A stretch of DNA of 64,000 bases, from positions 142,501-206,500 of the forward strand of contig JACEFZ010022415.1 of NCBI GenBank assembly GCA_014155875.1. The letters run 5' to 3'. This document shows positions 11,260 to 22,890 of this stretch, piece by piece (within the stretch, counting starts at the first letter, position 1; every line of letters starts with the position of its first letter). This stretch comes from Cepaea nemoralis. Taxonomy: Eukaryota; Mollusca; Gastropoda; Stylommatophora; Helicidae. Under the pieces are notes generated by a model. That model was not told where the DNA came from. It saw only the letters and a list, made by a program, of their open reading frames with translations, and made no database searches. Made by a program: the position numbers and the translations under genes.

Positions 11260-12637
11260 TTCTCCCCGGGTACTTCAATGAAAGATGCCATCTTTCATTC
11301 ATGATGTATGTATATGCTGGGGTAGTGTTAATTTCATGTCAGAGACTACTTTTTCCCAGTGTTATGCATGGAAATACATATAAGGCATAGAAATACAAAC
11401 CAAAAAAATGTAAGTTGCATTGAAATGACAAATGAAGTACAACTTTTAACACAATTCAGGTTTCATCCCCCTGATGCCTGGTTACCTTCATTGCAATAAT
11501 ACCCAGTCAGATCAGTAGTTCCAGCTTCACGCATCTACCTCGCAGCTATTTGAAAAAAAAAGTAATAATATGATTGTTTTGCAACAACCATCTAGCCAGA
11601 CTGAAATACGGCTTTGTATTAGTCGTATTAAACACTTAAACTCTGCCCTCATTTGGTCAGGAGCTCTTATGTTGGTTTGCAATGTTGGCAGCTCTATGAC
11701 ATGCTTGGTGGACGCCTACCTGCTGTGCCAAATATTTGAGCAACAAAATGTCTATTTATACAATATACATTCATGAATATGTTTCAAATTATGGCCCTTG
11801 ATGTAATTCATAAATGCAAGGGAAGTAATTTTGACATTTAAGAAATTCCATACATTATTATAATTATTTAATTTCTTAGCGTCATTGCTTGACGTTTCTT
11901 CATATTAACGAGAAAAAGTCGGTAATATGAATACATTAATCAAGATATGATTCTAAGATTACACTAATCAAAATAAATAAGTACTCAATTGGTATATTAT
12001 ATTTTATAGATTGAAAAAGATTTTACAAGTGTCATAAATTTTTGGCAATTTGTAAATAGTCTGCTAATTTTGCTATACTTTTTAAATTATACCGGAAATA
12101 CACACGAAACGAAAAATTTGGTTGATGTTACATTTTCTGAACACAAATGATCCGGTTTTCTTTCGGAACGGATAGTAAAATGTTCTCACAGTTCGTGTAT
12201 GATGTTATAGTATCACAACGGATTATGGTGGAATGTTCTTATTTCCGATGTGTTCACACGTCGAACAATTTGGATTACATTCGCTGTAAAGGTGGTGTAG
12301 GAGTCAATGTTCAGTCCACATTTGCACATGTTAAAATATCACGGTGAAAAAAATCACTCACAAATGTCACAATGGTAACGTTCGCTTCTGGTAAGTGGAT
12401 AAGCGTCTGTGACCCTGTTGTTGGTGTCTATATACAATTAATATTGTTCTCATTCTAACACACACTACACAATTATACTACACTCATTAAATAATTTGAT
12501 TAAAATAAGAATATTATACATGTCGGTTTCTAAACCGTATCACAACTTTACTTATATAGACCTTACACAGTAGGTGACTGGAAAAATTCACACATTGGTG
12601 GCTGTGTTTGGGCTGAGTGTAATATTACACAGTGCAC
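11260..12637. other. gypsy1 region between RNase H and 3' LTR, no gene
   Basis: About 1.4 kb where integrase would be expected. I find no HHCC zinc site or DDE core on the minus strand. The sequence is AT-rich with short, unrelated frames. Confidence 0.6.
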
Positions 12638-13600
12638 TCAGACATTGCTTACTGGGTCTGTCGGACAACGGGACAAAAGGTCGGCGATTGTATTCATTCT
12701 GCCGGGAATATGGCGAACTTCAAAACTGAAATTCTGAAGCTTCAAGGACCAGCGAGCAATCATGTTATTTGATGGTACTGCAGAATTGATATACCTTAAT
12801 GGACTGTTGTCAGTTTCGACGATAAAGTGACGTCCTAGAAGATATTTGGACAGCTTTGTGACACTTTCTACTAAGGCCAATGCCTCTAATTGCGGAATGG
12901 ACCAAGACCGCTCTCGGGGCCCTTAGTTTTCTTGATAGAAAACAAACGGGATGCAGAATGTCGTTGTATTCCTGCAATAGGACTGCACCGATCGCAATGG
13001 AGCTAGCATCTGTTCTCAATCTGAAAGGTAAACGAATGTTGGGCAATTTAAGGATGAGATTAGGTGCATTCTTATCAGAAAAATGTGCCAAAACTTTATC
13101 AAATGCATTTCGTAGGCATTCATCGTTTACAACTTTTTCGGGTTTATTCTTGGTTAGTAAGTTAGAAAAAAACCTCAGTCAGTTCTGAAAAATCAGGAAT
13201 GAAGTTCCTGTAATAATTAATAAGTCCCAATAAACTGCGGACTTGTTTCTTATTTGTTGGAAGTGACAGTTTTAGAATTTTCGAGACAATTTTATTGTCT
13301 GTCATGACAACGCCATTGGATATTCTGTACCCCAAAAATGATATCTCTTGGTAAGCCAGGCTCACCTTTGAGGGCTTCACTGTTAGTCAGTGCTGTCTGA
13401 TACTAGGTAGTAGTAGTAGAACGTCCTGTCCAGGTGTCAATGTTATAGTTCCGTCGTTGTCTCTGTATGGACACAGATGTCGTCAGTATAGTGAATGATA
13501 TTAGGAATGTCAGATAGGAGGAGTCGTATAGGAGACAAGGCCAGTCTGGAGTTACTGGATCTAAAGATATAGAGTGGGTTACGGTTAAAATCTTCCAAAA
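12638..13600 (-). pseudogene. gypsy1 RT and RNase H remnants, frameshifted
   Basis: Minus strand. The RT active site appears as HYTDDICVH (plus-strand 13470-13500; the family motif is YxDD). The RT connection follows as EISFLGYRISNG and LLGLINYYRNFIPDF (13162-13380), then RLRTDASSIAIGAVLLQEY (12810-13091) and RNase H HFIVETDNSPL with VRHIPGRMNTIADLLSR (12638-12880). These lie in three frames, so at least two frameshifts exist. The RT finger and palm start is missing. The RNase H frame stops soon after ADLLSR. Confidence 0.85.
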
Positions 13601-14277
13601 GGATTTTCAAATTTCATGTTGAGATCATTATGAGTGCTATCTCCCAAACCTGCACTCGTACATGTGTGTATACATTCAATAGTTCAAACAATAATAATAC
13701 ACCATGTATAGTTGTGAAATGTAATTGTGCAAATTTGTATGATCTTTTGCAATGTGTGTATATTTTCCAAAATATGTAGGGTAATTTGTTGCTGATTTTT
13801 GTCAGTAATTCCACCGACTGATGTTTTACATTGTTCAGCATAGGTATTCGTATGAGTTGATTTAACATAGAGAATATGAGTTGGCAGTAACAAAATTTGG
13901 TTCAACAGTAATGACATAAGTAACAACAGTCTGCTGGTTTGTCATGAGTAATATCATCTGTGTTGTGTCATGATGCTGTGGAAATATAACTGTTTGTGAA
14001 GGCATTTGTTTTGTATTCACGATCAGTAGTGCAAGTATAACTATCCACTGTGTGCACTTGGTTATGTGTGTAGTTAACAAGGAGTACAGGAGGTATAGTG
14101 TATACCATGATAATTTGTGATCGCTCTTCGCTGTTGTGAATTGTTTGTTTTTTGCACCTTTTTCTTTGTGCTGATACACACCAGTTTCTGTCTTTTCTTG
14201 TTCTGAGATGGTAATCACGTTGGTATGGTGTGGTATCTTGGTCTGTTCATCATGTTGTTGTATGATGAGTGGGGTGG
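13601..14277 (-). other. gypsy1 spacer between protease and RT
   Basis: Thr-, Gln- and His-rich frames (for example 13862-14218) without recognisable domain. It probably represents the protease-RT linker and the place where the RT N-terminus was lost. Confidence 0.45.
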
Positions 14278-15246
14278 TTAAGGCAGTATTTGTTGTGGTG
14301 TTAACTTTTGCCTTGTGTGAGGTTTGGACTCTATGTAATCTGTCACATTCAATACATTTCCAATTAATAAATCACAACATGGATTGTCTAATAAAGCACA
14401 AGTTACTCTGCCTGATAGGAAAGGTGATTTTATATTGGCCCATGCCATGGGATATTTCTCTACTGTCCCTGAAACAGTTTTGCAATAGATGTACTCATCT
14501 AGGTAGTCTTTAGGATCAGCTAAGGTCTTTCGAAGACCGATAAGACAAGACCCTGTGTCGCGTACACATGTGCATACTGTGTCATTGATGTAACCTTTAT
14601 GGAATGTTAATTTTCCTAACGACAGTTTTGAGGTTTTGTTCAATTCCTCATTTTCTTGTTGAGCCTTGACCTCTTTATATAAAGAATGAGGTTGAGTGAT
14701 GTTAACAACATTATTACAATATGGTACAAAGTCTGGTGTTGTCTTCATGTCTGTGATGTTCACTTTTCTTACGTTCTTTGCTGAACTGCAGTTTGAGTCT
14801 ATTGCCACGTTAGCTTCCTCATTGGCAATAGGGACGGCGTGCCCGCATGTTAAGGTACCATTTTCATTGAAGGTATTACAGACAGTGCATTTGCTGGCAC
14901 TAAATACATCACAAGCCTGTGCTGCATGTACAGGATGTTTTTCTGGATTTTCGTCTTCTGACGCTGAGCTATCGAACAAGGCGGCATTGGCTTTGTTGGT
15001 CATATGCCTGCCTCTACAATCCATACGATAGTGACCGTAAGCCTTGCAGAGAAAACATTTACGTGCACTTTTGAACGATCTACGTTCTACGTCTTGTCTG
15101 TTTACCATATTTTGCAAGTATGTTAGGTACCCTGGGTTTTTATCGCACATCTCGTTCAAATGGTGAGACAATTTACAGTGAGTGCAATTGTCTAACTCTA
15201 TCAGAGGTAGGCCTGTGTGGTTTTTGCCTACTATAGTTGTTCTCAT
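14278..15246 (-). pseudogene. gypsy1 Gag C-terminus: zinc knuckles and retropepsin-like protease
   Basis: Residues about 20-75 carry Cys/His clusters (CTHCKLSHHLNEMC, then a CCHC knuckle CFLCKAYGHYRMDC in spaced form). Residues about 225-320 resemble a retroviral aspartic protease: CVRDTGSCLIGL has the catalytic Asp-Thr-Gly, and DLLIGNVL matches the later hydrophobic-Gly motif. In an element this part packages RNA and matures Gag. It overlaps the upstream gag frame (15173-16237) by 74 bases in another frame, most simply a one-base indel in a once continuous gene. Confidence 0.8.
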
Positions 15247-16237
15247 AGTTGGCTGCTGCTACCCAGTTACTGTCAGTAGCTTCAGTGGCAAAACACTGTT
15301 TATTTGCCGTATAATAGGCTGACCCACGTCTTTCCATTTCTTCCACACTTGTACATTCATTCTCCTGTAAGAACTTAGAAAAAGATGATGGGACAGAAGA
15401 AATAACTTTATCTCGAATGATGAGATCTTCTAATTTATCATAATTTTTGTTAATTTTGGCTGATGAAGTCCATTTGCTGAAAATGTCTCGGACTAAACAG
15501 AGGTAGTCAGAGAACGTTTGAGTTGATTTTGGACTCAGTTTACTGAACTGTTCTCTGTACCCTGCCTCATCTAACATGAAATGTGCCATTATTTTAGATT
15601 TAATGTAATGGTACTCTTTTCTGAGGTCTTTGGGGATGGTTTCAATGACCTTAAGAGGTTCCCCAGATAGACTCCTCATATATAAAATATTCCATTCCGA
15701 AAGTGGAACTTGGTAATGTTCCATTAAAGTCTCAAAATTTTGGGTGAAGGCTGCTATGCAGTCACCGGAGGTATAGTTACGAACGATACCTTGGTACTTT
15801 TTATACTGGTTTTCTTTTTCCAGTCTTTCAGATTTCTTTGACTCTTTATTTATTGCAGTCTCAGTGTCGAGTTGTTTCATTTTCAACTGTAATTCAAGTT
15901 CTTCCCTCTTACTCTGAGCTGCTATTTCTGCCTTTTTCAGCTCTGTTTCATTCTCAATCTCGGCCCTTTTCAATGCACTATCTATCTCGGCTTGCTTTGT
16001 CTTTGCAGCCATTTCTACTTCGGCTTGCTTTAATGCTGTTTCTGCCTCTATTTGCTTGGCAGCTTTTTCAATCTCTGCCTGTTTTAGAGCTCTCACTGCT
16101 GCTCTTTCATCGCGTTCGGCAGCTTTTTCCTGAACAAGTAGGTATTCTGCGTATTTCTTCTCACTCCATTGTGTTAATTCATCACCTTCCAACTTTAATT
16201 TTAACCCCATATCGATGAAATCAAATAATGACGACAT
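15173..16237 (-). pseudogene. gypsy1 Gag N-terminal and capsid part
   Basis: 354 codons starting MSSLFDFIDMGLKL. Residues about 40-150 are a long Ala, Glu and Lys-rich predicted coiled coil. The remainder (YKKYQGIVRNYTSGD, LLIRDKV-like segments, FLQENECTSVEEMERRG) aligns by eye with the gypsy2 Gag at 31952-34190, which supports a shared Gag family. Gag would form the particle. The C-terminal knuckles continue in another frame. Confidence 0.82.
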
Positions 16238-17095
16238 GATGGAGAAAATATGTCAATGAAAATCAACCACACAAAATATGTTGTAAATGGTTAGTAGAAA
16301 AATAACTTACAATTGATTTGACTATACGATGCGTGCCCACTAATGCATACGTAAAGTTAAAGTGAAGAAAAATATACTCAAGTGCCCTTGGATATGGTGA
16401 TGAATGGTTGGGCAATCGGACTAGAAAACTGTAAGGTCATACTTCGGAACCACGAATGACCTCTACGGCAGGGTTATGGATGGTACGCAAAAACCTGCTT
16501 TGTTTTTGGAGAGAAATAAGTTAGCGTGTGTTTGTTGGTGTGTGCCTGTAAGTCACTAAGTATTGATTAGGTTTGGATGGCGTTGAGTATAATTGTATGT
16601 CGTAAATTTGTCGTCAACAGTGTTTCTTTCAACAGAAGTTACACTCTTTCCAAAACTCTTTGCGTTCCACAAACTCAATACACAAAAACAATCTATCTGT
16701 CTTTGAACACTCAATAACATTGATGACACATCACTTACATCAAGATGACATTCAGTAAGGACAAAGACATCAAGTTTACAAGATGGCGACAAGGTCAAAA
16801 TGGCGGCAAAATCACAATGTTGACAAGGTCAAACGGTGACAATTTTCACAAATCACAAATGTTTAACACGTTTACAGGATCAAACAATATGTACTGTACA
16901 TTTACTAATGATCTTAAACATATTTAGACAATGTAGTAATGGATCACACTGAGACTTTTCCGATCACATGTACATCACTATAACCTTGACAAATTTTACA
17001 AGTACAAGAATTATAGTTTTAAATAACAAAGACGAACAACACACGTCTAAATATATTAGGTTCTTAAATAAAGACGAGCAACCCACGTCCACACA
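16238..17095 (-). other. gypsy1 5' leader
   Basis: Lies between gag and the 5' LTR on the minus strand. Next to the LTR the minus strand reads TGTGTGGACGTGGGTTGCTC. A primer site may start at the TGG four bases in, but I cannot name the tRNA. No gene. Confidence 0.6.
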
Positions 17096-17534
17096 TGTCA
17101 GGATCTTCTTTTAGGCTCGTTGGCTAACACATGTGAGACAGTACAAGTACAACGTGATTCGACGTAAGACACAGCAACACAATTTCTATGGATTTATTAC
17201 CACATTAAATACATAACAATAGTTACAGCAATGTACAACATATAACAACTCACAACCACCATACAGCTCATAGGTCTGACGCTCACAATATCAGTCGTTC
17301 AGCTCACAACCACGGAGATTCACAAAACGCCTTGCTCTCGACACACACGTCCGTTCAGATGTCCAGTCCCAGCTTGGTCTGAGATTAACACACACTGCCC
17401 ACTGCCTCTGGTGGGGTCACGTGGCTTTGCGTGTGTCTGTCGTCAGCGCTGGTCGCGTGTCAGGTAAGAATCTCGCCAGCGCGACAACTCTTGTCCGCCG
17501 GGCGCCGTAACGATGTTGCTGCTAGGCTCTGACA
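17096..17534 (-). repeat. gypsy1 5' LTR
   Basis: 439 bp, almost identical to 10821-11259, followed by the second copy of the ccatg target duplication. Confidence 0.93.
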
Positions 17535-17539
17535 CCATG

Positions 17540-18260
17540 GCAACACGTCCACACACGCATATTTCCCTCCCCCAGATGCGTCCGGCTGTCAACACAGGTC
17601 CGATGCTCGATAAATAATTACTTCTTTTCGCCAGTCATCATTTATATAGGTATGCAACAAGGATGTCTTTTTTTTTACAGTTATAGGTAAGTGAACTACA
17701 AGTGTGAATAGAAGCAATAAAATAGCAAACATAGCATAAAAATGCCATAGAAGCCTCGTGTTATTTCGCAAATACTATCCCCAGCTCATAAGAATTCCCC
17801 GGTCAAAATATTAATCAAGCTTGTCTCTAGACCAGTGTTTTTCAACCTTTCTATTGGAGCAAATCTTTTCGCAAATATTCACTTTGCTCAAGGAACTCCG
17901 TGCGATGATCTAAGTGAATGTCCTACATTTTGTAATCAATCAGATAAGCAGAATTGTTGCATTTATGTGATTTCGGTTTGTTTCGGCAGAAACCCTCGCT
18001 GCCACTCGCGGAACTCTGGTTGACCATCTCTGCTCGAGGCTGTCTATTTAGGGCGGCCTTATTTATATCTTTTGCACACCTTATTATGTGATATATTCTA
18101 TTACCAAAGGCACTTATAAACTTTATATGTACTTTTGGTGAGCCGTAGTTTCACCAATGACCCCTAGTCCTTTGCTTACCTTGTGTTTCAATAGGATTTC
18201 AATTGTTTCTAATTCAATGCCTTTTTTCATTTTCAGATCCCGTGTATTTCACTCTTCATT
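17540..18260. other. hAT1 5' interior
   Basis: hAT1 sequence resuming after gypsy1. At about 17834 cagtgtttttcaacctttct resembles the terminus of a second hAT family, so another remnant may be nested here. No reading frame of note. Confidence 0.5.
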
Positions 18261-18865
18261 ATGGCTGCTAAGAATAGTAAAGTGAACGCCCAGTGTCGCA
18301 TTTTTAATGAAGAATGGGGAGCAAAGTACTTCTTTGTGGAAACAAATGACCAGAAACCCAGTTGCGTAATATGTAGCGAAAGTGTTGCTGTTTAGAAATA
18401 GTGCAATCTTCGGCGTCAATATGAAACAAAACATCTATCAACATATTCAAAGTTTTCTCGAAAGTTACGCTCTAAGAAATATGAGTCCATGAACCGTAGT
18501 TTAGAAACAAAGAAATCTCTTCACGAGTAAGTTTGCGGAAAATGAATCTGTCACTCGTACAGTTACAAAACAGTTCATATGATGGCAGAACGAGGAATCC
18601 CGTTTATTAATGGCAACTTCATCAACGAGAGTATGATAGAAGCAGCAAATGACATGTGTCCTGAGAAAGCCGATTTGTTTGAAACTATCAGCCTTTGGGC
18701 AAATTCAGTTGTGCGGAGAACAGAAGAACTTGGAGAGAACATAGTCCCACATATACACGAGAAAGTTAGGAAATTGTGGTATTCTCTGGCGCTGGATGCG
18801 TCTACTGATCTCTCGAGTACGTAACCACGCCTCGTGTTCATTCGTGGTTTCAATTCAATTTGCAC
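18261..18865 (+). pseudogene. hAT1 transposase, N-terminal half
   Basis: Starts MAAKNSKVNAQCRIF and continues WGAKYFFVETNDQKPSCVIC, then NLRRQYETKH, a BED-type zinc finger as in GTF2IRD2-like and ZBED-like hAT proteins. In-frame stops follow the finger. The frame recovers from 18579 with RGIPFINGNFINE and LALDASTDLSS, the latter matching the catalytic-Asp region of hAT transposases. It is cut at 18875 by LINE3 and resumes at 20703. Confidence 0.8.
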
Positions 18866-18875
18866 AACAGAAGAG

Positions 18876-19714
18876 CCCGAGTACAGATAGACGGTCTCAA
18901 GAGTAAGAAAGTAATATTGCGTCACGGTGTTCCCCAGGGCGGAGTCCTGTCCCCAACACTTTTTCTAATCTTCATCAATGATCTTGTTGCTAATCTACCC
19001 AATGGAATTAAAGCGGCAATGTACGCTGATGACCTGGTTTTATGGAGCGCAAATGAACATGCATCAGTGGCCACCATATTGCTACAAAGAGCTGTAGATA
19101 CATTTGTTGCGTGGGCGGATAGATGGTGTATCAGCATAAACACTGACAAGTGCAGCACCACTCTATTTACCCTTTCTCCGAAACAAAAGGCAGGGAGCAT
19201 TAAGATAAATGGAACACCCTTAAGAGAAGATAAGGAACCAACATACCTTGGAGTAACATTCGACGACAAGCTGACATGGAGAAAACACATAAAAAAAGCA
19301 GTAGCAAAAGCCAGAAGGAAAATTGCCATCCTGAGAAAGCTAACTGGAACCACTTGGGGAGCCAGTGGGAAAATACTTAGCAAAGTTTATCAACAGAGCA
19401 TACGACCACACTTGGAATACGGGTCAACTGCATGGTGTTCAGCATCAAAAACTACATTGCAGGAGCTGGACAAGGTGCAAAATCAAGCTCTTAGAGTCAT
19501 CACAGGAGGGATGAAATCAACCCCTATAGTAGCAATGGAGAAAATGGGGAGGACACAAGCTTTAAGAGAACGCAGAGATACAAAAACACTAATACAAGCA
19601 GAAAAGTTTCTCAGCTTGCCAGGCCACCCTATGAAGAACAGATTTGAAAACTTAGCTAAGGGGCGGTTGAAAAGAAGTAGTTTCATCCACCAGGCCAAAC
19701 AACTCTGCAGATAA
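18876..19714 (+). pseudogene. LINE3 reverse transcriptase, C-terminal two thirds
   Basis: Begins inside the RT palm: GVPQGGVLSPTLFLIFINDL, then the catalytic MYADDLVLW (about 19020-19045), then KEPTYLGVTFDDKLTW and the thumb-like LEYGSTAWC. The type is that of Jockey and I-group LINEs carrying RNase H. The frame ends at a stop (19714) where related elements read through into the RNase H linker, so a frameshift or nonsense change separates this from the next frame. Confidence 0.87.
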
Positions 19715-19826
19715 ACCACCGATATTCCCACAGTTGATATCCCCCTGACAACTATTCCAGAGCAAACCCCGTGGAAAGATGAACATAGAATATCGCTACA
19801 AATCCAGTCAAAAGTGAGAGGAATAT

Positions 19827-20669
19827 TTGACAAGGAAGAACAGAACAGTGTACAGCGCAGAACAGCCACTCTGCTTCCTTGATGACGAATACCCACAGGA
19901 CCTCTGGATCCGAGTCTACACAGATGGGTCAGCACAAAATGCTGTTCGAAATGGAGGAGCGGGAGTGTATATAGAATACCCAAATAATACTAGAGACACG
20001 GCCAGAATTCCAACAGGAAAGTACTGCCATAATTATGATGCTGAAATTGAGGCAATCAAGATAGCCACAGAGAAATTACAAAATACCAGCCATGGTACAC
20101 AACCTGTGGTGATATTGACAGATGCAAAATCCGTAATAGAGGCGCTCCTGTCTGGGAAATTGCCAGTTCTGATGACACTACTTTCTGAACTTAGCAGTCA
20201 ACGTAAGATCACCATACAGTGGATACCATCCCACTGTGGAATCCCCGGAAACGACAGAGCTGATCGATTGGCTAAGGAAGGAGCACACGAAGAACAACCA
20301 GATGTGCCTATTACATACCACCAAAAGAAAAGAATGATCAAATCAGTCAGAAGGCCACCAAACCTTACTCAAGACGACTACCACGTTATGGACAGACCAG
20401 AACAGGTCATTCTTCTGCGCCTCAGAACAGGACACAATAGATTACGCAACCACATGTATACAAAATTCAAGATTGGTGACTCAGCCATATGCACTTGTGG
20501 TTTAGCGTCGCAGACAGCAGAGCACATACTCCAGGATTGCCCAAACTACAACATATCCAGGCGAACCTTCTGGCCTAGAGAGACAACAGTGGAAGATAAA
20601 CTCTATGGACCGCTGAGTGAACTGAAAAAGACTGTTAGATTCATACAAGAGACAACATTGCAGTTATAG
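19827..20669 (+). pseudogene. LINE3 RNase H domain
   Basis: Open frame with all four RNase H acidic positions: VYTDGSAQN, YDAEIEAIKI, ILTDAKSVIEAL and PSHCGIPGNDRADRLA. These would remove LINE RNA from RNA-DNA hybrids. C-terminal to it, CTCGLASQTAEHILQDC is a Cys/His knuckle typical of Jockey/I-type LINEs. The domain itself looks intact, but it is out of frame with its RT. Confidence 0.85.
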
Positions 20670-20702
20670 ACATAGTTTAGGCGAACGAAAGAAGAAGAAG
20701 AT

Positions 20703-21872
20703 AACGGAAGAGTTGCCATCCTATAGCGGCATGCATAGAACAACGTCTGGAAAAGACATTTTCATGGACGTGCAAAACGGTTTGCAAGACTATAACCTTC
20801 AGTGGAATCAGCTTCGAGGTGTTACAGTTGATGGTCGAAAAAACGCGGCTGGAGTGAGGAAGGGTCTGGTGGGGCAGATTGGACTCAGTTTGCAAATTCT
20901 GTTCATATACTGCATCATACATCCGCAAGTACTCGGTGGAAAAGACTTAGATATTTCTTGTCTACTGAAACCAGTCGTTTCTACTGTGAACGTCATTGGG
21001 AGGCATGCACTTAATTCTCGTCAGTTGTAGGATTCTTTTATTAAATAAATTAATTCTGAATTCTGTGTCTTGCCTTATCAAACATCAGTGAGGTAGCTCA
21101 GCTGCGGTAAAGCTATGTTTCGTGTTTACAAGCTCCGAAACGAAATAGATGTTTTCTTCATTGAAAAAGATAGAGCTGATCCACAGCTGTCAGATTCTAC
21201 CAGGCTGTCAAAGTTATCAGTTTTAGTCGACATCACATGTCACAATAATGAACTGAATTTGAAACTTCAGGGAAATGATAACCTCGTGTGTTATCTCTAT
21301 AGGAATCATCAAGGATTTCGTAGAAAACTGTCATTGTTTGAAGCAAAACTTGAATGAGAAAACCTTTCTCATTTTCACTGTTTCAAAGAATCTTGCGCTA
21401 CATTCGCCGAAGATGTCAACATCGATTTTTCGGAAAACAAATATTCGTGACTTGAAGAAATATTTTTGAGAAATTTTCAGATTTTGACAAAACTGAGAGT
21501 GGCATTCTTCTGTTCCAGAATCCTTTTGATTGTAACTTTGATGATGTGCCAGTTGAACTACAACTGGAGCTCATTGATTTGCAAGCAAATGACTTATTGA
21601 AAGAGAAGCACAGAGAAGGATAACTTGTTGAATTTTACCGCTGCTTACATGATGGTGAGTTTCCGAAGCTGAAGAAATTTGCCGCTAGTATGGCATCAGT
21701 GTTTGGACAAACTTATGTCTGTGAGCAAACATTTTCAAAAATGAAGTATGTTAAGTCAACACATCGAACGAGATTGACCGAAGAACATTTGAAAGCAAAT
21801 CTCTTGATATGATGCAGCAATTTCAAACCAAATATTGATGAGATCTTGACAGCCAAATATCAGCTTCACAAA
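20703..21872 (+). pseudogene. hAT1 transposase, C-terminal half
   Basis: Continues the transposase after LINE3: ITEELPSYSGMHRTTSGKDI, LRGVTVDGRKNAAGVRKGL, and a later block MFRVYKLRNEIDVFF (21115). It ends with the hAT dimerisation region, KLKKFAASMASVFGQTYVCE followed by QTFSKMKYVKSTHRTRLTEE (about 21670-21785). Stops and shifts near 21010, 21355 and 21620 make it inactive. The match to GTF2IRD2-like proteins is from motif memory. Confidence 0.8.
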
Positions 21873-22094
21873 TCTCACTAACCTTTTTTGCTGCTTAGTC
21901 TGAGAGATTCGGATATGTGCACACTAGGTCTGATGTAACTATCTTTTTGCTAAAGTCGCCTTCTTTGATAACATTTTAAAGTAAATAAATATGTTATTTG
22001 TATTTGTTTTTGCGCATGCACGCCACTAACCCATGATTAACTTAGGTTTTCGTCTTTTTTCCCAGAGCTTTCGTTCAGGCTTGCAAGAATTGTT

Positions 22095-22345
22095 AATGTT
22101 AGTTGTATATCCTTTGCAGGACGTTTGCAGTCAACACCAGCATTTTTACTGTTGTTGATGTCTTGGCAAGTTTATGTTCAGTGGTTTGCTATTGCTTTCT
22201 TAACGACCAGCACCCATACCATAGAGTAAAGAACCCAGCGCAACGCCATCTTCTGCGTAATTGCGCGCAGCATTGTTTCGAATGCAGGTATACTGGATTA
22301 CGAACCGCGTCAGTAAGATCTTCTCCCGGAGACGGCGCAAGTATC
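22095..22345 (-). repeat. SINE copy, reverse orientation
   Basis: The reverse complement of the SINE body is visible (gcagtcaacaccagcatttt, then gtttgctattgctttcttaa) followed by a tRNA-like head variant also seen at 39962-40090. It lies within the right end of hAT1. Confidence 0.75.
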
Positions 22346-22435
22346 GTACAGAAAGAGTATCCGGCCCGCGCTCGTCATTTTGTCAGTTATCCGGCCCGCC
22401 GTGAAAAAAAAAAACAGTTTGGTGACCCCTATTCT

Positions 22436-22550
22436 AGACGAATCTTGCGGATACCATGGACTGCCATAGCTACTGACAACGAATGCATGGAAGAGGCTAA
22501 TGAGGCTAGACCGTTATACGTAATTATAGCAGCGGGCTTCATTTGAAAAC
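22436..22550 (+). pseudogene. RTE LINE fragment
   Basis: Encodes RRILRIPWTAIATDNECMEE and ANEARPLYV, matching the C-terminal part of the intact RTE at 47758-50888 (MLRIPWTARVTNDD, QANETRTLY). About 115 bp remain. Confidence 0.75.
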
Positions 22551-22689
22551 CTTGAAAGTGTGATAGAAATTACGATAACTATGCCATTGTATTGTATCCT
22601 GTCAATTTTGTTGTTAAGGATGTTAACAGTGACATCACGTGGCAGACGAACACGGTGACGTCATAAGGAAATTTTAAAGATGGCTGTCT

Positions 22690-22890
22690 CACTTTTGTCA
22701 TGCACCAATGGAGAGCAGCAGTCTGTTACCCGTACATGTTTAATCGGTGAAGGGGTGAAACCTATTGGCATTCATCGTCTACTATGGTGATGCATCCGTG
22801 TCAGTCCAGCAAGTGTATGAGTGGAGTAGGAAGTTTCAAAACGGTTTGTCTTCTGTGCTCACTACCGGGTCAGGCACATGGAGACGTGAC
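22690..22890 (+). pseudogene. Mariner/SETMAR-type N-terminal fragment
   Basis: Frames encoding MESSSLLPV, KPIGIH and YYGDASVSVQQVYEWSRKFQ match the N-terminal helix-turn-helix region of mariner transposases of a different family from mariners A-C. No terminal repeats or catalytic blocks follow. Confidence 0.65.

Larger units (their letters stand above)
10821..17534 (-). mobile_element. gypsy1: Ty3/gypsy-type element with defective pol
   Basis: Two 439-bp direct repeats begin TGTCAGG and end CTGACA, with a perfect 5-bp target duplication ccatg (10816-10820 and 17535-17539). Genes run on the minus strand: gag, zinc knuckle and protease, then fragments of RT and RNase H, with no integrase seen. 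A polypurine tract (CCCGGGGAGA on the minus strand) abuts the 3' LTR at 11260. The two LTRs differ at one site that I can see (near 11190 versus 17474), so the insertion is recent although the coding part is wrecked. It probably moved in trans. Confidence 0.92.
18876..20702 (+). mobile_element. LINE3: 5'-truncated LINE with RT and RNase H
   Basis: Inserted into the hAT1 transposase. A near-perfect 10-bp duplication flanks it: aacagaagag (18866-18875) and aacggaagag (20703-20712). The transposase reading continues on the other side, which fixes both boundaries. Its 3' end is a short GAA-rich tail. Confidence 0.85.
10486..22431 (+). mobile_element. hAT transposon hAT1, split by gypsy1 and LINE3
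   Basis: The left terminus CAGGAGTCACCAAACTACGG at 10486 pairs with the inverted right terminus ending ggtgaccccta at 22431. Eight-base flanks atctagac (10478-10485) and ttctagac (22432-22439) match at 7 of 8 and fit the hAT target pattern nTnnnnAn. Removing gypsy1 and LINE3 leaves about 3.4 kb, a normal hAT size, with a broken transposase inside. One doubt remains: the right flank resembles an RTE LINE and the left flank does not, so the ends may have been rearranged. Confidence 0.68.
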
